Shown: positions 8,670 through 17,200 of the stretch, one piece after another
How the letters are laid out: every line of letters begins with the position of its first letter
Numbering within the stretch: the first letter of the stretch is position 1
Assembly: GCF_000702305.1 (NCBI RefSeq)
Contig: NZ_JNLC01000010.1
Span: forward strand, 558,001-622,000
DNA from: Allobosea sp. 117
GTDB lineage: Bacteria; Pseudomonadota; Alphaproteobacteria; Rhizobiales; Xanthobacteraceae
Direction: 5' to 3'
Length of the DNA: 64,000 nt
The notes under the pieces: model-generated
Database searches by the model: none
The model's input: only the letters and a program-made list of their open reading frames with translations
Told to the model about the DNA's origin: nothing
Translations under genes and position numbers: made by a program

Positions 8670-9209
8670 TCAGCGCTCGAGCTCCAATACGCTGCCGCTG
8701 ACCTCGAACCTCGCCAGCCGGCGCAGGAACGTCATGCCCAGAAGATTGATGCCCAGCGCGCCCGGGGCCGCGACCAGCGCGTCGACGTCGTTCACCGTCA
8801 CCGGACCCACCTTCACGCTCGACAGCCGCACCAGCCGGGCGCGCGCCACGCCGTTCGCCGTGCCGACGCGCTGGTCGAACGCGTCCGAGGGCTTGATGAG
8901 CCCCATCTGCCGGGCGTCCTCATAGCGCAGCGCCACCATGGTGGCACCGGTGTCGACCACGGCGTCGACGGAACGCCCGTTAATGCGCGCGTCGACCAGG
9001 AAATGGCCCGAGCGGTCCGCCGCGACGCGGAACCGGTTGCCGATGGTCTTCAGGTCCGGCGCCGGCTCGGGAGCGCGCGCGGATGCGGCCCGCGGCGGGG
9101 CCGCACTGTCCGCTCCGCCGTCGGTTTCGCCAATGCCCTGCAGCGCCGTCGGCGCGACATAGGCGAAGGCGAGCATCGCGCCCGCGAAGATCAAGACGAT
9201 GCGGATCAT
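8670..9209 (-). CDS. Retropepsin-like aspartic protease (TIGR02281 type)
   Basis: 179-residue membrane-anchored protein. One N-terminal transmembrane segment (IVLIFAGAMLAFAYV) is followed by a linker and a retroviral-type aspartic protease domain: FLVDARINGRSVDAVVDTGATMVALRYEDA carries the catalytic DTGA motif, and GINLLGMTFLRRLARFEV is the characteristic C-terminal hydrophobic motif. The family is common in alphaproteobacteria with unknown substrates. The start at 9209 excludes a long upstream in-frame extension that overlaps hrpB and has no domain. Confidence 0.85.
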   Translation of the reverse strand: MIRIVLIFAGAMLAFAYVAPTALQGIGETDGGADSAAPPRAASARAPEPAPDLKTIGNRFRVAADRSGHFLVDARINGRSVDAVVDTGATMVALRYEDARQMGLIKPSDAFDQRVGTANGVARARLVRLSSVKVGPVTVNDVDALVAAPGALGINLLGMTFLRRLARFEVSGSVLELER

Positions 9210-9288
9210 GCCGCGAGGATAGACGCGGCGGGTGAAGCAATGCTTGCGGCGGTCCGTGAAACCGACGGTAACGCGCAGGCGTCGAGGC

Positions 9289-11760
9289 TTAGCTGCCGCG
9301 TGGCTTGGCGCGCCGCGTCGGCTCGGCGCTGGCCGGATCCTCCGGCCAGGGGTGCTTCGGATAGCGCCCGCGCATGTCGGCGCGCACGTCGCGCCAGGAG
9401 CCGCGCCAGAAGGCGGGCAGGTCGCGGGTGAGCTGGATCGGCCGGTGCGCCGGCGAGAGCAGAGCGAGGGTGAGCGGCACCCGGCCCTGCGCGATCGCGG
9501 GATGGATGCCAAGCCCGAACAGTTCCTGCACCCGCACGGCGAGCAGCGGGCCACCCTCGGCGGCATAGTCGATCGGCAGGCGCGAGCCGGTCGGCACCTC
9601 GAAATGCGTCGGCGCCTCCTCGTCCAGCCGCCGCGCCAGCTCCCACGGCAAGAGCGCGGCGAGGGGGCGGCCGAGACGGTCGGCATCGATGGAGTCGAGC
9701 GAGGTGATCCCGTCCAGCGCCGGCGCGAGCCAGTCCTCGGGATGCGCGGCGAGCCACGCGTCGGACAGGTCTGGCCAGACGTCCGGCGCGCTCGTATGCA
9801 GAAAGCGTATGCGGTCGAGCCATTGCCGCTGTGCCGTCGAGAAGGGCAGCCGGTCGATGCCGCGTGCCGCCGCAGCGCGTGCCAGCACCGTGGCGGTGTC
9901 GACGCCCGGCTCGACCTTCGCCGGCCGCTCGCTCAGCACCAGCGCGCCGAGCCGGCGGACATGCCGCGCCCGCACCGCGCCGGCCACAGGGTCGAAGGCG
10001 GTCTCGACGCCGGAGGTGATCGCATCGGTGAAATGCCCGATCAATTCCTCCTCGCCGAGCTCGGCGGCCGAGAGGATGCGCGCCTCGTCCGCCGTGCCGG
10101 CAAGCTCGGCGACGGCGAGGAAGCGCGCGCGGGCGAGTGGCAGGGCCGGGTCCATCACCGCGCCTCGCCCGTTCGCCAGCACGAAGCGCCGACCGTCGCC
10201 GCGCGCGCGGGCGATCCGGTCGGGAAAGGCGAGGGCGAGCAGCAGGCCGGGCGAAGGCGCCCCCGCCCGATCCGCGGCCGCGCCGTCGCCAGTCTCGCGC
10301 GCCCAGCGCTCCGCCAGGCGCCGTGCCTCTTCGGCCCGCCGCGAACGGTCGCGGGCGAAATCGTCGAGCCGATGCGCGAGATCGACCGCATCCCCACCGA
10401 GCCCGCGCTCCGAGACCAGCACGGCGAGCCGCGCCGCCGCCCCGCCGGCGCCGAGCGCAGCGCCCTCGATCACCATGCGCGCGAGCCGGGGTTCCAGCGG
10501 CAGCCGCGCCATGCGCCGGCCGAGCGCCGTCACCCGCCCGTCGCCGTCGACCGCGCCGAGCGCCGTGAGCAGCACGCGTGCCTCCTTGCAGGCGGCCGCC
10601 GGCGGCGGATCGAGGAAGGCGAGGGCGCCAGGATCGCCGACGCCCCAGACCGCGAGGTCGAGCACCAGCCGCGAGAGGTCGGCGGCGAGGATTTCCGGCG
10701 TCGCATAGGCGGGCAGGCTCGCCGTTTCCGCCTCGTTCCACAGCCGCCAGCAGATGCCGGGCTCGGTGCGGCCGGCGCGGCCGCGCCGCTGGTCGGCCGC
10801 CGCGCGCGACACCCGCACCGTCTCAAGCCGCGTCAGCCCCACCGCCGGCTCGAAGCGCGGCACGCGGGCGAGACCGGAATCGACCACGATGCGCACGCCC
10901 TCGATGGTGAGGCTGGTCTCGGCGATGGAGGTGGCGAGCACCACCTTGCGCCGCCCGGCCGGCGCAGGAGTGATGGCGCGGTCCTGCTCGCGCGGCTCCA
11001 TGGCGCCATAGAGCGGATCGATGTCAACGGCGGGATCGCTCACTGCCTCGCGCAAGAGCCGCTCGGTGCGGCGGATCTCCGCCGTGCCGGGCAGGAAGGC
11101 GAGCACGGACCCTCGATCCGCAGCAAGCGCGCGCAGCACGGCGTCGGCCATCTGCCGCTCGATCGGCGCGCGCGGGTCGCGCCCGAGATAGCGCGTCTCG
11201 ACCGGAAAGGCGCGGCCCTCGCTTGCGATGACCGGCGCGTCGCCGAGCAGGCGCGCCACACGCGCCCCGTCGAGCGTCGCCGACATGACGAGGATGCGCA
11301 GCTCCTCGCGCAGCCCGCCTTGCGCGTCGAGCGCGAGGGCAAGGCCGAGATCGGCGTCGAGCGAGCGTTCGTGGAACTCGTCGAACAGCACGGCGGCGAC
11401 ACCAGAGAGCTCCGGGTCGTCGAGCACCATGCGGGTGAAGATGCCTTCGGTGATCAACTCGATACGGGTGCGCGGGCCGGTCTTCGAGCCGAAGCGCACG
11501 CGATAGCCGACTGTGCCGCCGGCCACCTCGCCCAGCTCCGAGGCCATGCGCTCGGCCGCCGCCCGCGCGGCGATGCGGCGGGGCTCCAGCACCAGGATGC
11601 GACGGCCCGCGACCCACGGCTCGTCGAGCAGCGCCAGCGGCACCCGCGTCGTCTTGCCCGCTCCCGGCGGCGCAACCAGCACGGCGTTCGGGCTGGAGGC
11701 GAGCGCGGCGCGCAGGGCGGGCAGGGCATCATCGATGGGGAGGGCGGAGGCGGCGCTCAT
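9289..11760 (-). CDS. hrpB: ATP-dependent helicase HrpB
   Basis: 823-residue DEAH-type RNA helicase. Motifs in order: Walker A APPGAGKTTRVPLALL (near residue 34), DEFHERSLDADLGLALA (motif II), SATLDG (III), ATSIAETSLTIEGVRIVVDSG (V), QRRGRAGRTEPG (VI), then the HA2 region and the HrpB C-terminal domain (PVLLALLSPAHRPIQLTRDLPAFWRGSW-like end). Length fits bacterial HrpB. It is monocistronic here; the following aspartic protease starts 79 bases further on. In a few bacteria HrpB processes mRNA, but the role in this group is unclear. Confidence 0.95.
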   Translation of the reverse strand: MSAASALPIDDALPALRAALASSPNAVLVAPPGAGKTTRVPLALLDEPWVAGRRILVLEPRRIAARAAAERMASELGEVAGGTVGYRVRFGSKTGPRTRIELITEGIFTRMVLDDPELSGVAAVLFDEFHERSLDADLGLALALDAQGGLREELRILVMSATLDGARVARLLGDAPVIASEGRAFPVETRYLGRDPRAPIERQMADAVLRALAADRGSVLAFLPGTAEIRRTERLLREAVSDPAVDIDPLYGAMEPREQDRAITPAPAGRRKVVLATSIAETSLTIEGVRIVVDSGLARVPRFEPAVGLTRLETVRVSRAAADQRRGRAGRTEPGICWRLWNEAETASLPAYATPEILAADLSRLVLDLAVWGVGDPGALAFLDPPPAAACKEARVLLTALGAVDGDGRVTALGRRMARLPLEPRLARMVIEGAALGAGGAAARLAVLVSERGLGGDAVDLAHRLDDFARDRSRRAEEARRLAERWARETGDGAAADRAGAPSPGLLLALAFPDRIARARGDGRRFVLANGRGAVMDPALPLARARFLAVAELAGTADEARILSAAELGEEELIGHFTDAITSGVETAFDPVAGAVRARHVRRLGALVLSERPAKVEPGVDTATVLARAAAARGIDRLPFSTAQRQWLDRIRFLHTSAPDVWPDLSDAWLAAHPEDWLAPALDGITSLDSIDADRLGRPLAALLPWELARRLDEEAPTHFEVPTGSRLPIDYAAEGGPLLAVRVQELFGLGIHPAIAQGRVPLTLALLSPAHRPIQLTRDLPAFWRGSWRDVRADMRGRYPKHPWPEDPASAEPTRRAKPRGS

Positions 11761-11814
11761 GCGCCGTTGCTTACCGGCAGGCAGCGGCGATGGCCAGTCG
11801 CGGCCGATCGATCC

Positions 11815-11880
11815 ACGATCGATCTACAACTTGAAGGAGATTTTGAATAGATATACAACTTAAAGAATATTCTAAGGCCG
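11815..11880. other. AT-rich patch upstream of an orphan gene
   Basis: About 65 bases of clearly AT-rich sequence in the 252-base gap between hrpB and the gene at 12013. It contains two near-identical ACAACTT(G/A)AA pieces about 30 bases apart. No gene or clear promoter was read in it. The composition break could mark the edge of transferred DNA or simply a promoter. Confidence 0.35.
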
Positions 11881-12012
11881 GCATGCGCGCGCCGCGCGAA
11901 CGCCACCCCTCCGAACCCGCACCGGGAGGGGCGATGCGGTCGCGCGCGTGAATGCGGTCCCGGCCGGTTGTCGTCGAGGTTTCGCAAACAGGCGCCGCGA
12001 CAGGGGGGAACA

Positions 12013-12792
12013 ATGACCGACCGCGCCATCTACATCTGGAAATTGCAGCCGATCATCAACGCCGAGGGCAGCGTACCGAAGATCATCGAAAAGGCCCGCC
12101 GCGCCCGACTGAGCCAGCTCTGGGTCAAGATCGCCGACGGCGCGCAGAAATATGCGAACGTCACCGGTGCGACGGGCAACCGTTTTGCCGACCTCATCCA
12201 GCGAGCTCACGCAGCCAATATCCAGGTCTGGGGCTGGCACGTCCCTTATTGCGAGACCACGGCGGACGTGAACGCGGAAGTCGCGGTCGTCTCCGGCCTC
12301 GTCCAGCAATTCCCGCTCGACGGCCTCATCATGGATGCCGAAGGTGGTGCCGAGTTCTTCCGGGGCGATGCCACCCGCGCCGACCAATATGGGGACGCCA
12401 TGCGCACCCTTGCCAATGCGAACAACATCCCGCTGGCGATATCGAGCAACGACATTCCGCAGAACATCGGCGGCTGGCTGCCGCGCTTCAACAAGATCGC
12501 GGCCCACGCCACGGTGAATTTTCCGCAGGTCTATTATGGTGGCAGCCCGAGCGTCGAGCACCGGCTCGATCGCGCCGTGGCCGGCAACGCGCATGTCACG
12601 ATCCCGTTCTGTCCGGTCGGTGCGGCGTGGATCGGCGACGGCGGCGGCTGCGCGTCCGCCTCGGCCTCGGCCGAGCGGGCACGCCAGTTCATCCGGCTCG
12701 TCCACGATCGCGGCTATCCGTCCTACAGCTTCTGGCACTGGGCGGGCGCGCCGATGGCGTTCTGGGAAGTCCTTAACACGACGTCGCCGTGA
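12013..12792 (+). CDS. Uncharacterised TIM-barrel-like protein
   Basis: 259 residues without a signal peptide or membrane segment. The pattern of alternating strands and helices (LWVKIADG, IQVWGWHVPYC, LDGLIMDAEGG, IPLAISSND, FPQVYYGG, YPSYSFWHWAGAP) looks like a beta/alpha barrel resembling glycoside-hydrolase folds, with acidic residues in LIMDAEGG at the position where such enzymes keep a catalytic acid. I do not recognise a named family. The ATG at 12013 has a purine-rich GGGGGGAA just upstream. A good terminator follows at 12806-12841. It could be a carbohydrate-active enzyme, but that rests on fold impression only. Confidence 0.7.
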   Translation: MTDRAIYIWKLQPIINAEGSVPKIIEKARRARLSQLWVKIADGAQKYANVTGATGNRFADLIQRAHAANIQVWGWHVPYCETTADVNAEVAVVSGLVQQFPLDGLIMDAEGGAEFFRGDATRADQYGDAMRTLANANNIPLAISSNDIPQNIGGWLPRFNKIAAHATVNFPQVYYGGSPSVEHRLDRAVAGNAHVTIPFCPVGAAWIGDGGGCASASASAERARQFIRLVHDRGYPSYSFWHWAGAPMAFWEVLNTTSP

Positions 12793-12805
12793 CGCGTGCC
12801 GGGCG

Positions 12806-12841
12806 AAGGACGGCGCGGGCTGGCCGCGGCGCGCCGTCCTT
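12806..12841 (+). terminator. Terminator between converging genes
   Basis: Perfect 12-base stem (AAGGACGGCGCG and its complement) with a 12-base loop, 13 bases after the stop of the plus-strand gene and followed by TT. It lies just beyond the 3' end of the converging aminotransferase gene, so it may serve both directions. Confidence 0.75.
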
Positions 12842-12847
12842 TGAGGC

Positions 12848-14197
12848 TCAGAAGATCTTGTCGAGCGTCCGGCCGATCTTCTCGACGATCTGGCCGATCT
12901 CGCTCTCGCTGACGATCAGCGGCGGCGAGACGGCGAAGGTGTCGCCGGCGGTGCGCACCATCATGCCTTCCTCGTGGAAGAGGTGCTCCATGCCGTCATA
13001 GGCGCGCCGGCCGACGCCGTCCTCGCGCGCGGCGAAGTCCACCGCGCCGACGAGGCCCACCGTGCGGATGTCCAGCACGCCCGGCTTGCCGCGCAGCGTG
13101 TGGAACGCGTCAGCCCAGACCGGCTCCATGGCGCGCGCCCGCTCGAACAGCCCTTCCTCGCGATAGAGGTCGAGCGTCGCCAGCGAGGCGGCGCAGGCCA
13201 GAGGATGCGCGGAATAGGTGTAACCGTGGAACAGGTCGATGATCGGCTCGTCGCTCTTCACGAAGGTGTCGTAGATGTGCTTGCGCACCAGCACGCCGCC
13301 CATCGGCACCGCGCCGGAGGTGACGCCCTTGGCGAAGGTGATCATGTCCGGAATGACGCCGTAGCGCTCGGCGGCGAAGGCGTAGCCAAGACGGCCGAAG
13401 CCGGTGATGACCTCGTCGAAGATCAGCAGGATGCCGTATTTGTCGCAGATCTCGCGCAGCTTCTTGAGATAGCCCTTTGGCGCGGGAATGGCGCCGGTGG
13501 AGCCCGACATCGGCTCGACGATCACCGCCGCGATGGTCGAGGCGTCGTGCAGCGCAACAAGGCCTTCCAGCGCGTCGGCGCGCTCGGCGCCCCACTCCGG
13601 CTCGCCCTTCGAGAAGGCCTGCTTCTCGCGATTGTAGGTGTGCGGCAGGTGGTCGACGCCCGGCAGCAGCGAGCCGAACATCTTGCGGTTCGGCGACATG
13701 CCGCCGACCGAGATGCCGCCGAAGCCGACGCCGTGATAGCCGCGCTCGCGGCCGATCAGGCGGGTGCGGGTCGCGTTGCCGCGGGTGGCGTGATAGGCGA
13801 GCGCGATCTTCAGCGCGGTGTCGCCGGCTTCCGAGCCGGAATTGCACAGGAACACATGGTCGAGATCGCCCGGCGCCAGCGCCGCGATGCGGGCGGAAAC
13901 CGCGAACGACTTCGGGTGGCCGTACTGGAAGGGCGGGGCGAAATCCATTTCCGCCGCCTGCTTCTGGATCGCCTCGACGATCGGGTCGCGGTTATGGCCG
14001 GCATTGGCGCACCACAGGCCCGCGGTCGCGTCGAGGATCGGGCGACCCTCGGGCGTGTAATAGTGCATGTCCTTCGAGCGCGAGACCAGGCGCGGCCGCT
14101 TCTTGAAGGCGCGGTTCGGGGTGAAGGGAATCCAGAACGCTTCAAGGTCGTTCGGCACCGCGTCGGGGGCACCGCTGTGATCATAGGCGAGGGACAT
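12848..14197 (-). CDS. Omega-amino acid:pyruvate-type class III aminotransferase
   Basis: 449-residue PLP enzyme of aminotransferase class III. Seen motifs: LWCANAGHNRDPIVEAI near the N-terminus, NSGSEAGDTALKIA (phosphate-binding region), IVEPMSGSTGAIPAPKGYLK, LIFDEVITGFGRLGYAFA, and the PLP lysine in MITFAKGVTSGAVPMGG. The overall pattern matches beta-alanine/omega-amino acid:pyruvate transaminases. No neighbour fixes the substrate. It should not be confused with a 2-aminoethylphosphonate transaminase: the phosphonate genes lie 5 kb away and this is not the PhnW family. Confidence 0.88.
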   Translation of the reverse strand: MSLAYDHSGAPDAVPNDLEAFWIPFTPNRAFKKRPRLVSRSKDMHYYTPEGRPILDATAGLWCANAGHNRDPIVEAIQKQAAEMDFAPPFQYGHPKSFAVSARIAALAPGDLDHVFLCNSGSEAGDTALKIALAYHATRGNATRTRLIGRERGYHGVGFGGISVGGMSPNRKMFGSLLPGVDHLPHTYNREKQAFSKGEPEWGAERADALEGLVALHDASTIAAVIVEPMSGSTGAIPAPKGYLKKLREICDKYGILLIFDEVITGFGRLGYAFAAERYGVIPDMITFAKGVTSGAVPMGGVLVRKHIYDTFVKSDEPIIDLFHGYTYSAHPLACAASLATLDLYREEGLFERARAMEPVWADAFHTLRGKPGVLDIRTVGLVGAVDFAAREDGVGRRAYDGMEHLFHEEGMMVRTAGDTFAVSPPLIVSESEIGQIVEKIGRTLDKIF

Positions 14198-14471
14198 TCG
14201 GGTCTCCGGTCATCGTCGGAACGGGCAGGATGTGCTTTTAGTCATGTACAATAAAACGGCAGTTTCCGGCACGCGAGAAATTGTGATGATGTGATCACTT
14301 TCCCTTCTAACCCTACAGCGCAGCGCCGTTGGCATACCGGGGTCGGTCATCAACTCGCCCCAAGCGTGCTGCATTCCCCTTACGTCATCGGCTAGAATGA
14401 CGATATGACAGCGCGGCACGGCGGCGTGCCGGAGCCCCGTCGGCCTAGGCAAGGCAGAGCAGGACGCGAGA

Positions 14472-16415
14472 GTGCCACAGAGCGACATCGTCGAGCGGGC
14501 TGAGACCGGTTCCGGCACGTCCGACGCAGCCGGGGAGGCCATCGCCCCGGAGGCGGTGCGCGAAGTGCTCGCGCGCGTGCTCGACGCCGATGAGCTGCGC
14601 TCGTCCCCGCAACTCTCCAACATACTGCGCTTCGTGGTCGAGGCGACGCTGGACGGGCGCCGCGAGGCGATTAAGGGCTACACCATCGCGGTGGAGGCGC
14701 TCGGCCGCGATCCTTCCTTCGATCCGCAGGCCGATCCGATCGTGCGCGTCGAGGCCACCCGGCTGCGCCGCGCGCTGGAGCGCTATTATGCCGGTGCCGG
14801 CGCCAATGACGAGATCGTCATCCTGGTGCCGCGTGGCAGCTATGTGCCGCAGTTCCGCCTGCGCCGCGACGGCTTGCCGCCGGTCGAGGAGAATGGCGAG
14901 GGCGCCGTCGATCCAGCGGTGGATTCGCCGCCTCTTCCCGCGCCAGACCGGCTGCCGGTTCTTCCCCCATCGGCGCATGCGGGAAGGCGCGTGCCACCAT
15001 GGCTAATCGTCACGGCGCTCGCCCTGTTGGCGGTCGGGCTGCTGGCGGCAGGCCTGTTCGAGGGCTTCGGCACGGCGGCGCTGCGGGCTCTGGTCGCCGG
15101 CTCGGCGCTGCAGCCGGTCGAGCGCGCCGACCGGCTCGGCATCCCGATGATCGAGGTGCGTCCCTTCGAGCAGACCGGGGCCTCGCTGCACGCCGCCTCG
15201 GTAGGCAAGGCAGGCGGCGCCTCCGCCGATGCGGGCGCCGACACCGCCGAATTCGACCCGCTGGCGATCGAGGTGCGCGTGCGCGACGCGCTGGCCCGCT
15301 TCGATCTGCTCGACGTGCTGGCGACGCCCGATGTCCGCCCGGCCAGCGACTGCGGCGCGGGGACCGACCGCGTCTTCTCGGCCTTCTCGCTCGGCGGCCT
15401 CGTGGAGAACCACGAGGACGGAAGCGTCGCCGTGCTGCTGCGCCTGGTCGATGTGTGCGACGGCACCATCGTCTGGTCGCGCGAGTTCGAGAGCCTCAAG
15501 CGCAGCGGCGATCCGACCGCCACCGAGATTGCGCTGGTGCGCGACATCATGGCCGCCATCGCCGAGCCCTACGGCATCATCCAGGCCCGTGCCCGCGCGC
15601 GCATTGCAGCGGCCGGCGGTGGCACGGCGACGGCGGGCGCCTATGGCTGCGTGCTCGAGGCCTATGGCTACTGGCGCAGCTTCATTCCCGCCGAGCATGC
15701 GAGCGCCCGCGCCTGCCTGGAGCGGGCGGTGGCCGCCGATAGCGGCTTTGCGCTCGGCTACGCGCTGCTTGCGGAGCTCTATCTCGATGAGGTGCGCAAC
15801 GGCGTGAACCCGCGCACCGATACCCCCGCGCTCAACCGCGCGCTCGCCGCCGCCGAGCAGGCGGTCGAGCTGGCGCCGACCAGCGCCTATGCCCGCCGGG
15901 CGCTGATGGACGTGCATTTCTTCCGCGGCGAGCGGGGCCAGGCCATCGCCGCCGGCGAGACCGCGCTGGAGCTGAACCCCTACGATGTCGAGGTGATCGC
16001 CGATGTCGGCGGCCGCCTGATCACGCTCGGCCAGGTCGAGCGCGGCGAGGCGATGCTGGCGAGCGTGCGGCAGGTCGCGCCGGGCATGCCGCCCTGGGTG
16101 GACTATCACCGCGTCATCGCCGCCTATCTCAAGGGCGACGCGCCGGCCGCCTCCGCCGCCGCCGACCATCTGATGGGCGAGGGCTATGCGCCCGGCCTGC
16201 TCGCCCGTGCGCTGGCGAGCCACCTTGCCGGCGAGGACGAGGCGGCGCGCGCCGACCTGCGCCGGCTGGTCGAGCTCTCGCCCGCCTGGGCGGAGCAGAC
16301 CGACGCCATGGTGGCGCGCTTCTTCCCCGATCCGGCCATCGCGCGGCGCGTGCATGCCGATCTCGCCGCCGTCGGACTGCCCGAGCGCCGAGCGGCATCG
16401 GTGGCGACGCCCTGA
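14472..16415 (+). CDS. Membrane-anchored TPR protein with N-terminal regulator-like domain
   Basis: 647 residues, GTG start at 14472. Residues about 28-128 form a conserved-looking domain (LRFVVEATLDGRREAIKGYTIA, ALGRDPSFDPQADPIVRVEATRLRRALERYY, IVILVPRGSYVPQF) seen in alphaproteobacterial proteins often labelled adenylate-cyclase-like or TPR regulators. A Pro-rich linker, one transmembrane helix (176-196), a domain resembling the cyclase-associated TolB-like fold, and TPR-like helices from about 400 to the end follow. No cyclase catalytic domain is present. It is probably a sensor or regulator. It stands alone, divergent from the aminotransferase. Confidence 0.7.
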   Translation: MPQSDIVERAETGSGTSDAAGEAIAPEAVREVLARVLDADELRSSPQLSNILRFVVEATLDGRREAIKGYTIAVEALGRDPSFDPQADPIVRVEATRLRRALERYYAGAGANDEIVILVPRGSYVPQFRLRRDGLPPVEENGEGAVDPAVDSPPLPAPDRLPVLPPSAHAGRRVPPWLIVTALALLAVGLLAAGLFEGFGTAALRALVAGSALQPVERADRLGIPMIEVRPFEQTGASLHAASVGKAGGASADAGADTAEFDPLAIEVRVRDALARFDLLDVLATPDVRPASDCGAGTDRVFSAFSLGGLVENHEDGSVAVLLRLVDVCDGTIVWSREFESLKRSGDPTATEIALVRDIMAAIAEPYGIIQARARARIAAAGGGTATAGAYGCVLEAYGYWRSFIPAEHASARACLERAVAADSGFALGYALLAELYLDEVRNGVNPRTDTPALNRALAAAEQAVELAPTSAYARRALMDVHFFRGERGQAIAAGETALELNPYDVEVIADVGGRLITLGQVERGEAMLASVRQVAPGMPPWVDYHRVIAAYLKGDAPAASAAADHLMGEGYAPGLLARALASHLAGEDEAARADLRRLVELSPAWAEQTDAMVARFFPDPAIARRVHADLAAVGLPERRAASVATP

Positions 16416-16492
16416 GTCATTCCGCAGCCAGCTTCAACTCGGACGCGAGATGCTGTATTGGTACATCCGGTCGCCGGTAAATGGGTGTTGTC

Positions 16493-16711
16493 ATGATGCG
16501 CCTGTCGATGATCGTGCTTGGCGTCTGCGTCAGCTTTGCCGGCGGTGCCGAGGCCAAGAACCAGGCCGCCAAGCCCATGAAAAACCGTTCGGCGGCCGAT
16601 CAGGAAAAGCACGCGCGATGCGCGGCCGACGCCAAGGCGAAATATGGCGATATGCCGAGCGCCCGCGCGCAGCGCGACAAGGCGACCGCCGCCTGCGACG
16701 CGAAACCCTGA
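16493..16711 (+). CDS. Small secreted Cys-containing protein
   Basis: About 72 residues. The signal peptide MMRLSMIVLGVCVSFAGGAEA is followed by a short, highly charged mature part with two cysteines (HARCAADAKAKYGDM, ATAACDAKP) that could pair. Family not recognised; similar small periplasmic PsiF-like peptides exist. An in-frame ATG at 16481 is an alternative start. Confidence 0.6.
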   Translation: MMRLSMIVLGVCVSFAGGAEAKNQAAKPMKNRSAADQEKHARCAADAKAKYGDMPSARAQRDKATAACDAKP

Positions 16712-16944
16712 ACGGGCATTGCCCCTCGTCTCCTACCTGCCGGTTCTTATGCCCGTCGCTCAGGCCAGGCCGTGGCGGCGAAGCACCTCGCGAGCTTTGG
16801 CTTCCAGCCCATCGCGGCCTCGGTTCCCTAGGCGCGCCGAACGCCTCGCTGTGGCGGTGCGCTCCGCTCCTGACAAACGCTCTGGAACGGACGCGTCCCG
16901 CGACCTATCTGAGCCGGCGGCCATCCAACGGAAGGGGAGAGACG

Positions 16945-17172
16945 ATGAAGGCTGCCGTTCGGGAGTTGCGCGACTGGCTGGAGGCACAGGGCCTCAATGC
17001 CGCCGATTTCCGCCTGCGCGTCGAAGCGAAGACCATTGCCGCGCAGCGCGACGTGCTGCGGGCCTTCAAGGAGGAAGTCGAGCCGGCCCTGACGCCCGCC
17101 GCCGCGGGTCACCTCAAGCCGACGCTGGAGGGCATCGAACTGTCCATCGAAGGGCCGCTGCCGCGGTTCTAG
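16945..17172 (+). CDS. Small hypothetical protein
   Basis: 75 residues, helical and charged (AAVRELRDWLEAQGLNAADFRLRVEAK), no signal or membrane segment. A strong GGAAGGGGAGAG ribosome site precedes the ATG at 16945, which supports this start over the long in-frame extension upstream. Function unknown. It converges on hisS, ending 29 bases from its 3' end. Confidence 0.6.
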   Translation: MKAAVRELRDWLEAQGLNAADFRLRVEAKTIAAQRDVLRAFKEEVEPALTPAAAGHLKPTLEGIELSIEGPLPRF

Positions 17173-17200
17173 CGCGGGACGGACGAGTACGGGTCTCCGC

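Noticed and set aside
9210-9686. N-terminal extension of the aspartic protease overlapping hrpB
   Set aside because: It is in a shadow frame of hrpB; the membrane anchor begins at the ATG at 9209.
14290-14299. GTGATCAC palindrome before the omega-aminotransferase as an operator
   Set aside because: Eight bases only, no second copy and no known regulator.
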